Source: JAOARY01 sp045345765 (GTDB taxonomy: Bacteria; Bacillota; Clostridia; Peptostreptococcales; Peptostreptococcaceae). From it: a stretch of 64,000 bases of DNA. The position numbers and the translations under genes were made by a program. Shown here piece after piece: positions 16,730 to 25,804 of this stretch (within the stretch, counting starts at the first letter, position 1; each line of letters starts with the position of its first letter). The notes below the pieces were generated by a model. That model did not search any database. It worked only from the letters and a program-made list of their open reading frames with translations, and had not been told where the DNA came from. The stretch is taken from assembly GCA_045345765.1 (NCBI GenBank), contig CP148265.1:2666001-2730000 (forward strand), read 5' to 3'.

Positions 16730-18142
16730 TTATAATTTTTTAGAGAAGGCTGCAAATAGTGCTATTATACCAACACCCATTACCATGATCGCACCATATC
16801 CAGTTTGGAATCCGGCATATATACCACCAATAGCAACAACAAATATAGTTATTGGTATAATATATTTGACTAATGAATACCAAAGTTCAAACATTGGGAA
16901 TGAAACTTCTCCGTTATTTGTAATTTCATCATGTAATTCTTTTTTATTAAGTCTCCAACCGGCAAATATAGCAATAAACATACCACCTATTGCAAGGAAG
17001 ATTTTATCAGTAAGCTGATCAAATATATCAAATGCACCAACACCAAATACTTTAGGACCCACGCCTCCTAATGATAATGATGCTAATACACAAAGTAATA
17101 TCATTGTTGATGATGCAGATAAAACTGCTTTAGGTCTAGTAAACTGTTTTTCGTCAATTAAAAATGCTACGACAACTTCTAATAATGAAACAGAAGATGT
17201 AAGTGCTGCAACTGTTAAAGCAACAAAGAATAAAAGTGCAAAAAGCATTCCGATTGATCCCATTTCAGCAAATAGTGTAGGAACAACAACAAAAACTAGC
17301 CCAGGACCTTGAGTCGGAGCAATATTAAATGCAAACATTGCTGGAAACATTGCAATACCTGCTAAAAGTGCTACAGCAGTATCCATAGCTGTTACTATTG
17401 CTGCATTTTGTACTAAATTTTCTTTCTTAGCTAAATAAGAACCATAAGTAATCATACATCCCATACCTAATGATAATGAGAAGAAGGCTTGTCCTAAAGC
17501 TGATAAAACAACACTACCATTTATTTTACCAAAATCAGGTTTAAATAAAAATTCCATACCAGCCATAGCACCAGGTAGTGTAAGACCTTTTATTGATATA
17601 ATTATAAGTATTACAAATAATAAAGGCATAAGAACTTTACCAGCTTTTTCTATACCAGAAGATACACCTTTAACAACAATTAATACATTTAAAATTAAAT
17701 AAGCAACCATCCACATAAGTGGTTCTGATGGATTTGTTATAAATCCAGTGAATGTAGATTCTATTGCAGCTGGATTAGATAGAAGACCACCTGTTCCTAC
17801 TTTAAATATATAAGCTAAAGCCCATCCACCAACTACTGGGTAAAAACCCATAATCAAAAATCCACTAAAAACACCTAAAACTCCAGCGAATGTCCATCGC
17901 TTATCAACGGATTTATAAGCTCCAACAGCTGCAAGTTGTTTTCTTCTACCAACAGCAAATTCAGTTAACATAACACTAAAACCTATTATAACTACAAAAA
18001 TAAGATATAAAAGAACGAATGCTCCTCCACCGTTTTCACCAGCAGTGAAAGGGAATTTCCATATATTACCCAAACCTACTGCAGAACCTGCTGCTGCCAT
18101 TATGAAGCCCAGTCTAGAGCCCCAATTTTCTCTTTTTTGCAT
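16730..18142 (-). CDS. sodium-dependent transporter of the NSS/SNF family
   Basis: 470 residues, about 12 membrane segments. The family signature RENWGSRLGFIMAAAGSAVG, followed by LGNIWKFPFTAGENGGGAF, contains the unwound TM1 that binds Na+ and the substrate carboxylate in LeuT-type transporters. The family imports amino acids with sodium; the specific amino acid cannot be read off. ATG 18142 is preferred to ATG 18148 because it has 8 rather than 2 bases after GGAG. The gene has a long leader of about 250 bases containing an internal terminator-like hairpin. Confidence 0.92.
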   Translation of the reverse strand: MQKRENWGSRLGFIMAAAGSAVGLGNIWKFPFTAGENGGGAFVLLYLIFVVIIGFSVMLTEFAVGRRKQLAAVGAYKSVDKRWTFAGVLGVFSGFLIMGFYPVVGGWALAYIFKVGTGGLLSNPAAIESTFTGFITNPSEPLMWMVAYLILNVLIVVKGVSSGIEKAGKVLMPLLFVILIIISIKGLTLPGAMAGMEFLFKPDFGKINGSVVLSALGQAFFSLSLGMGCMITYGSYLAKKENLVQNAAIVTAMDTAVALLAGIAMFPAMFAFNIAPTQGPGLVFVVVPTLFAEMGSIGMLFALLFFVALTVAALTSSVSLLEVVVAFLIDEKQFTRPKAVLSASSTMILLCVLASLSLGGVGPKVFGVGAFDIFDQLTDKIFLAIGGMFIAIFAGWRLNKKELHDEITNNGEVSFPMFELWYSLVKYIIPITIFVVAIGGIYAGFQTGYGAIMVMGVGIIALFAAFSKKL

Positions 18143-18307
18143 AATCATTTCTCCTTTTTGTTTAGTATAAGTAACAGATTTGGATGAACTAATATCAGAA
18201 AAAAATATAAAAATATTGCATATTAATTTAAAAACCTCAATTGTTTAATTATTCGAATAATTTAGAAAATAAAACAATCTATTATGATACCCTAAATAAT
18301 AATGAAT

Positions 18308-18430
18308 AAAAAAACTTTATTCCGTTAAGGAACAAAGTGAAATCTATAGTCTGATATTAATATATAAATTCCTGTTACTTGTTTTTCATTTATTGTTTAA
18401 AATTTTAGCAAATTAAAAAGGGTTTGTCTA
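18308..18430 (-). promoter_or_regulatory. promoter and terminator-bearing leader upstream of the NSS transporter
   Basis: On the minus strand, TAGACA (18425-18430) and TAAAAT (18402-18407) are spaced by 17 bases. About 60-90 bases downstream lies a terminator-like hairpin, ACTTTGTTCC (18329-18338) with GGAATAAAGT (18314-18323), a 5-base loop and a T7 tail. The single G-U pair fits only the minus-strand RNA. The transporter start is another 170 bases on. This could be an attenuator or a short independent RNA. No known riboswitch or T-box core was recognised. Confidence 0.45.
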
Positions 18431-18707
18431 TAGATTTTTTATTAAAAAATTTTTTTTATAAAAAATATTCGAAATATTTTTTCTTTATTTACTTCATTAA
18501 AGTATGTGAAAAAAATATGCAATATTTAAAATAAACATTTTCCTTTTTGAGAAAATTTAATGGAATTATATAATTTGCTTTATTATAAACAATAAAAAGT
18601 GTTAATATTTATAATCTACCCTTTTAAATATACTTAAAAACATAGCTGAAGAAGTGTATTAATGAAATTAAAGTGTATATAGGTAGAAAAAAGTAGAATT
18701 CAAAAAG

Positions 18708-18761
18708 AGTTTTATATATAACAATGATAATTAAAAAATTATCATTGTTATATATAAAACT
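18708..18761. repeat. perfect 25-bp inverted repeat with 4-base loop
   Basis: Arms 18708-18732 and 18737-18761, loop AAAA, core ACAATGATAATT. It is not immediately downstream of any gene on either strand (the nearest downstream ends are far away), so it is not an obvious terminator. Confidence 0.8.
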
Positions 18762-18923
18762 TTGAAAAATAGAAATAATATAAGGTTTTATTTTGAATTA
18801 AAGACTAATTAAGGAATATATATTTTTTAACCAATAAAAAATATATATTGAATCATATTAACATAGATTTTTAAGTTTGTTTTTTAAAGGGTATATAAAA
18901 AGAAAATTGATAATGGTGATAAT

Positions 18924-19493
18924 ATGGATAAAATAAATTTAAGAAATTTATATAGATATGATTCTAAAACAAAAACATATTATATAGACATACAATTAGA
19001 AGATTATCGAGATGCTTATAGCGATTGGGATTATTCTCCTTTTAATAATAGAGATTTGGATGATGATCTTACAGAGTATTTGTTAGAATGTTCTTATGAA
19101 TTAAATGGAAGAAAAAATATTATAATAGTTTTTCATATTTTGCACCAAAAAAAGAATTTATTAAGAGAAAATAAAAGTAGAGAGGGTATGTATAATTATT
19201 TTCAGTATAAAATAAGAAAATTAAATAACCAAAGAGTTAGGTTAATAAAGAACACATTAAATTTTTTTTTAATAGGAATAGTATTATTATTGTTAAGGTA
19301 TATAACTGAAATTAATTTTCAAAAATCAATAATAACACAGCTTATTGAAGAGAGTTTTATAATAGGTGGTTGGGTTATGATTTGGGAGATGTTTTCCACT
19401 TGGTTCTTTAATGTAAAGGAATTATCAAATAATATTAAACAATATAAAAAGCTTAAAAATATAAAGATAATATTTATATATAATGAAGAATAA
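18924..19493 (+). CDS. hypothetical membrane protein, two helices
   Basis: 189 residues. The N-terminal cytosolic part carries a conserved-looking stretch YSDWDYSPFNNRDLDDDL that I have the impression of having seen in hypothetical proteins of clostridia. Two hydrophobic segments follow, at about 113-130 (NFFLIGIVLLLLRY) and 145-165 (FIIGGWVMIWEMF), then a short charged tail. No enzymatic motif is visible. ATG 18924 follows GGTGATAAT. It is probably monocistronic, and function is unknown. Confidence 0.65.
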   Translation: MDKINLRNLYRYDSKTKTYYIDIQLEDYRDAYSDWDYSPFNNRDLDDDLTEYLLECSYELNGRKNIIIVFHILHQKKNLLRENKSREGMYNYFQYKIRKLNNQRVRLIKNTLNFFLIGIVLLLLRYITEINFQKSIITQLIEESFIIGGWVMIWEMFSTWFFNVKELSNNIKQYKKLKNIKIIFIYNEE

Positions 19494-19610
19494 AAAATTA
19501 TAAATATATTTTTATAATATGACATAATGTTGTCTAATTATAGTTGATAAAATAAATATAAATAAAGAAATAAGATTAATTATTTCTTATATAATAAAGG
19601 AGGAATTATT

Positions 19611-19874
19611 GTGGAAGAAAAATATTGTCAATCATGTGCAATGCCTATGGGAGATTCTAAGGATATGTATGGAAAGAATAAAGATGGAAGTTTAAGTGAA
19701 GATTATTGTAAATATTGTTATAATGAAGGTGAATTTTTAGCCGATGTAAATATGGAACAAATGATAAATATATGTATACCACATATGTTAGATGCAAATA
19801 AAAATATGAGTGAAGAAGAAGCGAGAAATATAATGGATGGTTTTATGCCAACATTAAAAAGATGGAAAAAATAA
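19611..19874 (+). CDS. small zinc-ribbon protein (putative Zn_ribbon_2)
   Basis: 87 residues. CQSCAMPM near the N-terminus and CKYCYNEGEF at about residue 33 form a four-cysteine zinc ribbon, followed by a helical part with INICIPHMLDANKNMSEEEA. This matches the putative zinc ribbon family (PF12674), common next to WYL-type regulators in Bacillota. The function is not established. GTG 19611 has an AAGGAGG site at a proper distance. A terminator follows and then a YafY-type regulator on the same strand, which may be functionally linked. Confidence 0.8.
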   Translation: MEEKYCQSCAMPMGDSKDMYGKNKDGSLSEDYCKYCYNEGEFLADVNMEQMINICIPHMLDANKNMSEEEARNIMDGFMPTLKRWKK

Positions 19875-19892
19875 GTTTATATGAGTATTTAA

Positions 19893-19914
19893 AAGGGGTA
19901 TTAAAATACCCCTT
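19893..19914 (+). terminator. terminator after the zinc-ribbon gene
   Basis: AAGGGGTATT at 19893-19902 pairs with its complement at 19905-19914 and is followed by GTTTTA. It is the only GC-rich stem in this stretch and lies 18 bases after the stop. Confidence 0.7.
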
Positions 19915-19935
19915 GTTTTAATTTGAGGTGATATT

Positions 19936-20865
19936 TTGAAAATTGATAGATTATTTAAGATTTTATACATATTAATAAACAAAAAACAAGTTACAGCAAA
20001 ATATTTAGCAGATAAATTTGAAGTATCTATAAGAACAATATATAGAGACATAGATACTCTTAGTATGTCTGGAATTCCTGTATATACAAATAAAGGAAAA
20101 GGAGGAGGCATAAGTCTTATGGAGAATTTTATTATGAATAAGTCTATGCTTTCATCAAAAGATCAAAATAATATATTATTAGGATTAGAAATATTAAAAT
20201 CAACACAATATGATAATATTGAGGATGCTATGCAAAAATTAAAAGCTGTTTTTAATAAAACTAATGACAGTTGGATTGAAGTTGATTTTTCTCATTGGGG
20301 AAGTTATAGAGATGAAAAATTAAAATTTGAAAAACTAAAATATGCTCTTACATCTTATTTGATTGTAGAATTTTATTATTATGATAGTTCAGGCAAAAAA
20401 ACTAAAAGAAAAATATATCCATTAAAATTAATATTCAAAGAAAAAAGTTGGTATTTGGTAGGGTTTTGTATTTTAAGAAATGATTATAGAGTTTTTAAAA
20501 TACAAAGAATAAAGAATGTGGTTGTGCTAAAAGAAGGATTTTGTAAGGATAAATATGATATTAATAAGATTGATTTATCATATGAAAAAATTAACACAAC
20601 AAAGAAATCTACAAATTTAATAGAGTTTGAAATAATAATAGATTCAAAATTAAAAAATAGAGTTTATAATGAATTTAATATAGAAGATATTAAATTCAAT
20701 AAAGATGGAGATTTTAATATTAAATTTATTGCACATGAAAATGATTGGTTGTATAATTATTTTTTTTCATACGAAAACCATATAAAAATAATAAAACCAA
20801 TTGAGGTTAAAGATATTATGATAAAAAAATTAGAAATGGTATTAGAATATTATAATAGCTATTAG
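19936..20865 (+). CDS. YafY-type transcriptional regulator (HTH-11 plus WYL)
   Basis: 309 residues. The N-terminal winged helix is KIDRLFKILYILINKKQVTA followed by KYLADKFEVSIRTIYRDIDTL, a standard HTH_11/DeoR-like DNA-binding unit. The WYL ligand-binding region follows at about 135-215 (LIVEFYYYDSSGKKTKRKIY, SWYLVGFCILRNDYRVFK), then the WCX extension. Targets and ligand are not predictable. TTG 19936 follows GAGGTGATATT. It sits downstream of the zinc-ribbon gene and ends 100 bases before rbsR; control of the ribose genes by it is not implied. Confidence 0.88.
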   Translation: MKIDRLFKILYILINKKQVTAKYLADKFEVSIRTIYRDIDTLSMSGIPVYTNKGKGGGISLMENFIMNKSMLSSKDQNNILLGLEILKSTQYDNIEDAMQKLKAVFNKTNDSWIEVDFSHWGSYRDEKLKFEKLKYALTSYLIVEFYYYDSSGKKTKRKIYPLKLIFKEKSWYLVGFCILRNDYRVFKIQRIKNVVVLKEGFCKDKYDINKIDLSYEKINTTKKSTNLIEFEIIIDSKLKNRVYNEFNIEDIKFNKDGDFNIKFIAHENDWLYNYFFSYENHIKIIKPIEVKDIMIKKLEMVLEYYNSY

Positions 20866-20902
20866 AAAAAGTGTAAAATAATTTAGATGTATTTTTTTTC
20901 TA

Positions 20903-20945
20903 TTGACAAATTAAAAAAAAGAATTAGAATTAAGTTAAACGTTTA
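20903..20945 (+). promoter_or_regulatory. rbsR promoter with LacI-type operator
   Basis: TTGACA (20903-20908), 16 bases, TAGAAT (20925-20930), then the perfect palindrome TAAACGTTTA at 20936-20945. The same 10 bases recur at 21981-21990 before rbsK. This is the half-site style of LacI/GalR family repressors and implies autoregulation by RbsR. Confidence 0.75.
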
Positions 20946-20964
20946 CCCAAGGTGGTGTAATAAT

Positions 20965-21966
20965 TTGAAAGTAACAATAAAAGACATTGCGAAAATGGCA
21001 AATGTTTCCATTGCGACGGTTTCAAAGGTTATAAATAATAAAGATGAAAGAATTTCTTTGGAAACAAAAAATAGAGTATTGAATATAATTAAAGAACAAG
21101 GGTATATCCCTAATAGAGTTGCAAGTTCTATGGTAACGAAAAAGACAAAAACATTAGGTCTTATAATTCCAGATATAACAAATCCTTTTTTTCCAGAGCT
21201 TACAAGAGGTGTTGAAGATTTTGCAAAAGAAAATGGTTATACACTTATTCTTTGCAACTCTGACAATAACTTAGAAAAAGAAGATGCATATATTGATATG
21301 TTACAAGAAAAAATGGTTGATGGAATTATATTTACAGCATCAAGTAAAAGAGATAAAATTAGTGAATCTTTAAAGAAAATCAAATTACCTGTTATTAGCG
21401 TAGATAGAGATATAAAGGGGCTAAAAGTACAGGGTAAAATTATAGTAGATAATGAGAGTGGCGCATATGATGGTGTAAATTATATGATAAATAGAGGGTA
21501 TAAAAAGATATATCATATTACAGGTCCGATGATATCAAAGCCAAGTAAGGATCGATATAAAGGATATATAAAGGCATATCAAGATAATAAAATGAATCCT
21601 CCAAAAGATCATTTACTTGAAAAATCATATACAAGTAAATGGGGATATGAAGCTGTTATGAAACTTTTGAATTCAAATGTAGAATTTGATGGTATATTTT
21701 GTGGAAATGATTTGATTGCTTTGGGTGCAATAAAAGCATTACATTCAAAGAAGATAAAAATTCCTAAAGAGGTTGGAGTGTTAGGTTTTGATAATATATA
21801 TATGTCTAGTATGATAGAACCAGAACTTACAACAGTAGAGCAACCGAAGTATAAAATGGGTTATGAAGCAGCTAGATTGCTTGTAAAACTTATAAAAAAA
21901 GAAATAGTAAAAAATAATAAGTATATTTTAAAAACAAAATTAATAAAAAGGAAAACTACTAGATAA
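20965..21966 (+). CDS. rbsR: LacI-family repressor of the ribose operon
   Basis: 333 residues. The N-terminal LacI helix-turn-helix is VTIKDIAKMANVSIATVSKV, with the hinge helix NRVASSMVTKKTKTLGLIIP, then a periplasmic-binding-protein-like sugar domain (NPFFPELTRGVEDFAKENGY, VDGIIFTASS, GIFCGNDLIALGAIKAL). The position directly before rbsK-D-A-C-B identifies ribose as the inducer. TTG 20965 is chosen because it follows AAGGTGGTG and starts right at the HTH; the longer frame from 20887 would run through the promoter and operator. Confidence 0.88.
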   Translation: MKVTIKDIAKMANVSIATVSKVINNKDERISLETKNRVLNIIKEQGYIPNRVASSMVTKKTKTLGLIIPDITNPFFPELTRGVEDFAKENGYTLILCNSDNNLEKEDAYIDMLQEKMVDGIIFTASSKRDKISESLKKIKLPVISVDRDIKGLKVQGKIIVDNESGAYDGVNYMINRGYKKIYHITGPMISKPSKDRYKGYIKAYQDNKMNPPKDHLLEKSYTSKWGYEAVMKLLNSNVEFDGIFCGNDLIALGAIKALHSKKIKIPKEVGVLGFDNIYMSSMIEPELTTVEQPKYKMGYEAARLLVKLIKKEIVKNNKYILKTKLIKRKTTR

Positions 21967-21980
21967 TTTTTTTTGTTGAG

Positions 21981-21990
21981 TAAACGTTTA
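21981..21990 (+). promoter_or_regulatory. RbsR operator before rbsK
   Basis: TAAACGTTTA, identical to the copy inside the rbsR promoter, placed 20 bases before the rbsK start in the short rbsR-rbsK gap. Binding here and upstream could loop or block readthrough. Confidence 0.7.
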
Positions 21991-22008
21991 ACCAGTTGGG
22001 AGGTAATG

Positions 22009-22923
22009 ATGAAAAAGATATTAGTTTTAGGAAGTTTGAATATGGATTTGGTTACAAATGTAGAAAAAACACCTAAAGTTGGAGAAACTATTTTAGGTAA
22101 TGGTTTTAGTGAAATACCAGGCGGAAAAGGAGCAAATCAAGCAGTAGCGATAGGAAAATTAAATGGTGATGTTTGTATGCTTGGAAGGATAGGTAATGAT
22201 GATTTTGGTAAAAATTTAATAAAAAATTTAAAAAAAAATAATGTGAATACAGATTTGATAAAAGTTGTAGAATGTTGTGAAACTGGAATTGCTTTGATTA
22301 TGGTTAATTCAAATGGTGACAATTCTATTGTCGTAATTCCTGGTGCAAATTTTGAATTTAAAGAAAATGAATTAAAAGAAGATATTTTTAATGGTTTTGA
22401 TTATCTTTTAGCACAGCTAGAAACACCAATAAAGACAATAGAAAAAGCTTTTATATTAGCGAAGGAAAAAAATATATATACAATTTTAAATCCAGCTCCT
22501 GCTAGAGAGTTAAGTGATGAACTTATAAGACATACAGATTTACTAATTCCAAATGAAACTGAATTTGAAAGTCTTAGTGGATATGATACAAGCACAGAAG
22601 AAAATATAATAAAAGGTTCAAATATTTTATTTAAAAAGGGTATAAAAGCAATATTGATTACTTTAGGCAAAAAAGGTTCTTTTTATATAGATTCAAAGAA
22701 TTTTTCTTTAAAGCAAGAAGCATATATTGTTGATGCTGTAGATACAACAGCAGCGGGAGATAGTTTTATAGGTGGATTTTTAACTTCAATATCAAAAGGA
22801 GAGGATATAAAAACTTCAATGGAATTTGCAACTAAAGTGAGTGCTTTAACAGTTACAAAACATGGTGCTCAAAGTTCATTACCAAGTATTTTGGAAGTTG
22901 ATAGTTTTAAAGGAGGTAAATAA
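22009..22923 (+). CDS. rbsK: ribokinase
   Basis: 304 residues, PfkB family. The N-terminal GSLNMDLV and GGKGANQAVA motifs and the C-terminal signature VDTTAAGDSFIGGFL (with the catalytic Asp) are all present. It phosphorylates D-ribose to ribose 5-phosphate after uptake by RbsABC. ATG 22009 is preferred to ATG 22006 for its spacing from GGGAGG. It ends one base before rbsD. Confidence 0.93.
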   Translation: MKKILVLGSLNMDLVTNVEKTPKVGETILGNGFSEIPGGKGANQAVAIGKLNGDVCMLGRIGNDDFGKNLIKNLKKNNVNTDLIKVVECCETGIALIMVNSNGDNSIVVIPGANFEFKENELKEDIFNGFDYLLAQLETPIKTIEKAFILAKEKNIYTILNPAPARELSDELIRHTDLLIPNETEFESLSGYDTSTEENIIKGSNILFKKGIKAILITLGKKGSFYIDSKNFSLKQEAYIVDAVDTTAAGDSFIGGFLTSISKGEDIKTSMEFATKVSALTVTKHGAQSSLPSILEVDSFKGGK

Positions 22924-23328
22924 ATGAGAACGGGAAAAATTTTTAATGCTGATATAGTTGAGGTTATAAGCAAGATGGGACATACAGATGAGATTGTCGT
23001 AGCTGATTGTGGTCTTCCAATTCCAGAAGGTGTAAAAAGAATAGATATTTCACTTAATAAAAATAATCCTAGATTTATGGAAGTATTAAAAATATTATTA
23101 GAAGAATATATATGTGAAAGCTATGTTTTAGCGAAAGAAATAAAAAAACACAATAAAGAGATAGAAGAAGAAATAAATGAAATACTAAAAGATTGTGAGG
23201 TAGAATATATTTCGCATGAAAAATTTAAGGAAAGAACAAAAAATGCTAAAGCTATTATAAGAACAGGAGAATGTACCCCTTATGCGAATATTATATTGAA
23301 ATCAGGTGTGTTTTTTGGGAGGGAATAA
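22924..23328 (+). CDS. rbsD: D-ribose pyranase
   Basis: 134 residues. GHTDEIVVADCGLPIP contains the catalytic His/Asp region of RbsD, and the C-terminal RTGECTPYANIILKSGV is the conserved substrate-pocket end. It interconverts the pyranose and furanose forms of ribose, supplying the form that ribokinase uses. The ribosome binding site AGGAGG lies in the end of rbsK. Its stop overlaps the ATG of rbsA by one base. Confidence 0.93.
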   Translation: MRTGKIFNADIVEVISKMGHTDEIVVADCGLPIPEGVKRIDISLNKNNPRFMEVLKILLEEYICESYVLAKEIKKHNKEIEEEINEILKDCEVEYISHEKFKERTKNAKAIIRTGECTPYANIILKSGVFFGRE

Positions 23329-24830
23329 TGGAAAAAATATTAGAAATGAAAAATGTAACCAAAGAATTTCCAGGTGTAAAAGCGCTCGATGATGTACATT
23401 TAAATGTATATAAAGAAAGAGTTATGGCTCTTTTGGGCGAAAATGGAGCAGGAAAATCAACTTTGATGAAAATACTTTCGGGAGTTTATAAAAAAACAAG
23501 TGGAACAGTAAAATATAATGGAGAGATTATAGATCCGAAAAATCCAAAACATGCTCAAGAATTAGGAATATCTATAATACATCAAGAATTAAATTTAATA
23601 GAAGAATTATCTATAGGAGAAAACATATTTTTAGGAAGAGAGCCTAAAAATAAATTTGGTATGATTGACTGGAAAACGTTAAACAAAAAAGCAAAAGAAC
23701 TTTTAATACCATTAAATATAAAAGAGAGTCCAGAAACTAAAGTAAAGAGTTTATCTGTTGGAAAAAAACAAATGGTTGAAATTGCAAAAGCCTTATCATT
23801 TGATGCAAAATTAATAATAATGGATGAACCTACAGATGCATTAACAGACCAAGAAACTATAAAACTATTTAAAGTAATAGATAAATTAAAAAAAGATGGA
23901 AAAAGTATAGTTTATATATCACATAGATTAAAGGAAATATTTGAAATATGTGATGATATAACTATTTTAAGAGATGGACAATTCATAGCTGAAAAACTAG
24001 TAAAAGATATAAATGAAGATATTTTAGTTGAGTTAATGGTAGGTAGAAAATTAGAAGAACAATATCCTTACAAAGAGCATAAGACAGAAGATATTATTTT
24101 TGAAGTCAAAAATTTATCTAATAAATATATTAAAGATATTAGCTTTAATATGCAAAGAGGAGAAATCTTAGGTGTGGCTGGTCTTATGGGTGCAGGAAGA
24201 ACTGAGCTTGCAAAGACTATATATGGTCATTATAAATATGATAAAGGACAAATTATATTAAATGGTAAGGAATTAATTTTAAAAAACGAAAGAGATGCAC
24301 TTATATCTGGAATATCATATGTATCAGAAGATAGAAAAAAAGATGGACTAGTCTTAGGTATGAGTGTGAAAGAAAATATATCTTTATCAGGCCTTGAAAA
24401 TATAGCTAAAGGTATTTTTATAAATAAAGAAGAAGAAAAGAAAATAGCATATGATTATAAAGAAAAAATATCTATAAAAACCCCTTCATTAAATCAGAAA
24501 GTTAAAAATCTTTCTGGAGGGAATCAACAAAAGGTTAGTATATCGAAATCTTTAGTAACAGATCCTAAAATTTTGATATTAGATGAACCAACAAGAGGGG
24601 TTGATGTTGGAGCAAAAAAAGAAATTTATGAACTTATGAATGTTTTTAAATCACAAGGTATGAGTGTTTTGATGATATCTTCTGAAATTCCAGAGTTATT
24701 AGGAATGTGTGATAGGATTATGGTTATGCATGAAGGTCGCATTTCAGGAATATTAGAAAGAAGTGGATTAACACAAGAGAGTATTATGCGTTTGGCAGTA
24801 GGTATAGGAGGGAATAGCGATGAATCCTAA
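23328..24830 (+). CDS. rbsA: ribose ABC transporter, ATP-binding protein
   Basis: 500 residues with two ABC ATPase domains: Walker A GENGAGKSTL (about 38) and a degenerate second Walker A (GLMGAGRTELAK, about 287), signature sequences LSVGKKQMVEIAKAL and LSGGNQQKVSISKSL, and Walker B LIIMDEPTDAL and LILDEPTRGVD. This duplicated layout is typical of sugar (CUT2) importers. The start is ATG 23328 after GGGAGGG. It overlaps rbsC by 11 bases. Confidence 0.94.
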   Translation: MEKILEMKNVTKEFPGVKALDDVHLNVYKERVMALLGENGAGKSTLMKILSGVYKKTSGTVKYNGEIIDPKNPKHAQELGISIIHQELNLIEELSIGENIFLGREPKNKFGMIDWKTLNKKAKELLIPLNIKESPETKVKSLSVGKKQMVEIAKALSFDAKLIIMDEPTDALTDQETIKLFKVIDKLKKDGKSIVYISHRLKEIFEICDDITILRDGQFIAEKLVKDINEDILVELMVGRKLEEQYPYKEHKTEDIIFEVKNLSNKYIKDISFNMQRGEILGVAGLMGAGRTELAKTIYGHYKYDKGQIILNGKELILKNERDALISGISYVSEDRKKDGLVLGMSVKENISLSGLENIAKGIFINKEEEKKIAYDYKEKISIKTPSLNQKVKNLSGGNQQKVSISKSLVTDPKILILDEPTRGVDVGAKKEIYELMNVFKSQGMSVLMISSEIPELLGMCDRIMVMHEGRISGILERSGLTQESIMRLAVGIGGNSDES

Positions 24831-25761
24831 AACTAAGGATTTTTTAAGTAGATTTCAGTCAATAATAGGACTTTTAATTTTTTCAGTAATAATATCATTT
24901 ATGAGTGATAGATTCTTAACTTTTGGAAATGTTTTAAATGTATTAAGGCAAACATCTATAAATGCAATAATAGCAGCAGGTATGACTTTTGTAATTTTAA
25001 CAGGAGGGATAGATTTATCTGTTGGTTCGATATTTGCAATAAGTGGAGCAATAGCGGCAGCATTGGTTTCTAGCGGACAAAATGCAGTTATTGCTATAAT
25101 AATAGGTTTAATAGTGGGAACATCTATAGGATTATTAAATGGTTTTATTATATCTAAAGGAAAATTACAACCATTTATTGTAACTTTAGCTACAATGACT
25201 ATTTTTAGAGGAGCTACATTAGTGTTTACTGATGGGAAACCAATAAGTTCTGGTTATGATATTAATGGTCAATTGTTTTCAAAGTTTGGAACTGGGTATA
25301 TTTTTGGAGTACCAAACCCAATTTGGATTATGTTAATAGTATTTTTGATATGTTTTATAATACTTAAGAATACTACTATTGGTAGGTATGTATACTCTAC
25401 TGGTGGAAATGAGGAAGCAACAAAATTATCTGGTGTTAGTGTTTTTAAGGTGAAATTATTTGTTTATGGAATCAGTGGTTTTTTTGCAGCTTTAGCAGGT
25501 ATTATTATAACATCAAGACTTGCATCAGCACCACCAACAGCAGGTAGTGGATACGAACTAGATGCTATAGCAGCTGTTGTTTTAGGTGGAACATCATTAG
25601 CGGGAGGAATTGGTTCTATATTAGGAACAGTAGTAGGAGCTCTTATTATAGGAATATTAAATAATGCACTTAATTTGTTGGATGTAACTTCATATTATCA
25701 GTTATTAGCAAAAGGTTTAGTAATATTAATTGCTGTATTGCTAGATAGAAAAGATAAATAA
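24820..25761 (+). CDS. rbsC: ribose ABC transporter, permease
   Basis: 313 residues, about 8-10 membrane helices, CUT2 permease. Conserved stretches include MTFVILTGGIDLSVGS, TLATMTIFRGATLVFT, GNEEATKLSGV (the loop contacting RbsA) and GYELDAIAAVVLGGTSLAGG. Overlaps the end of rbsA, indicating translational coupling. Confidence 0.94.
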   Translation: MNPKTKDFLSRFQSIIGLLIFSVIISFMSDRFLTFGNVLNVLRQTSINAIIAAGMTFVILTGGIDLSVGSIFAISGAIAAALVSSGQNAVIAIIIGLIVGTSIGLLNGFIISKGKLQPFIVTLATMTIFRGATLVFTDGKPISSGYDINGQLFSKFGTGYIFGVPNPIWIMLIVFLICFIILKNTTIGRYVYSTGGNEEATKLSGVSVFKVKLFVYGISGFFAALAGIIITSRLASAPPTAGSGYELDAIAAVVLGGTSLAGGIGSILGTVVGALIIGILNNALNLLDVTSYYQLLAKGLVILIAVLLDRKDK

Positions 25762-25804
25762 AAAGATATTATGAGGTTCATATAAATTTTAAGGAGGAGT
25801 TAAA

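Larger units (their letters stand above)
18149..18923. other. 775-base intergenic region
   Basis: Apart from the transporter leader, it holds two inverted repeats: a perfect 25-bp hairpin (18708-18761) and a 14-bp one (18815-18828 with 18836-18849). I see no convincing coding region, tRNA or mobile element. The stretch between about 18440 and 18700 has nothing I can name. A promoter for the membrane protein at 18924 is presumably within the last 100 bases. Confidence 0.6.

Noticed and set aside
18308..18430. T-box or known amino-acid riboswitch before the NSS transporter
   Set aside because: No GGGTGGTACCGCG-like T-box core and no recognisable glycine or lysine riboswitch core is present.
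20887..20964. Longer rbsR reading frame from 20887
   Set aside because: These codons cover the -35, -10 and operator of rbsR itself, and the LacI helix-turn-helix begins at TTG 20965.
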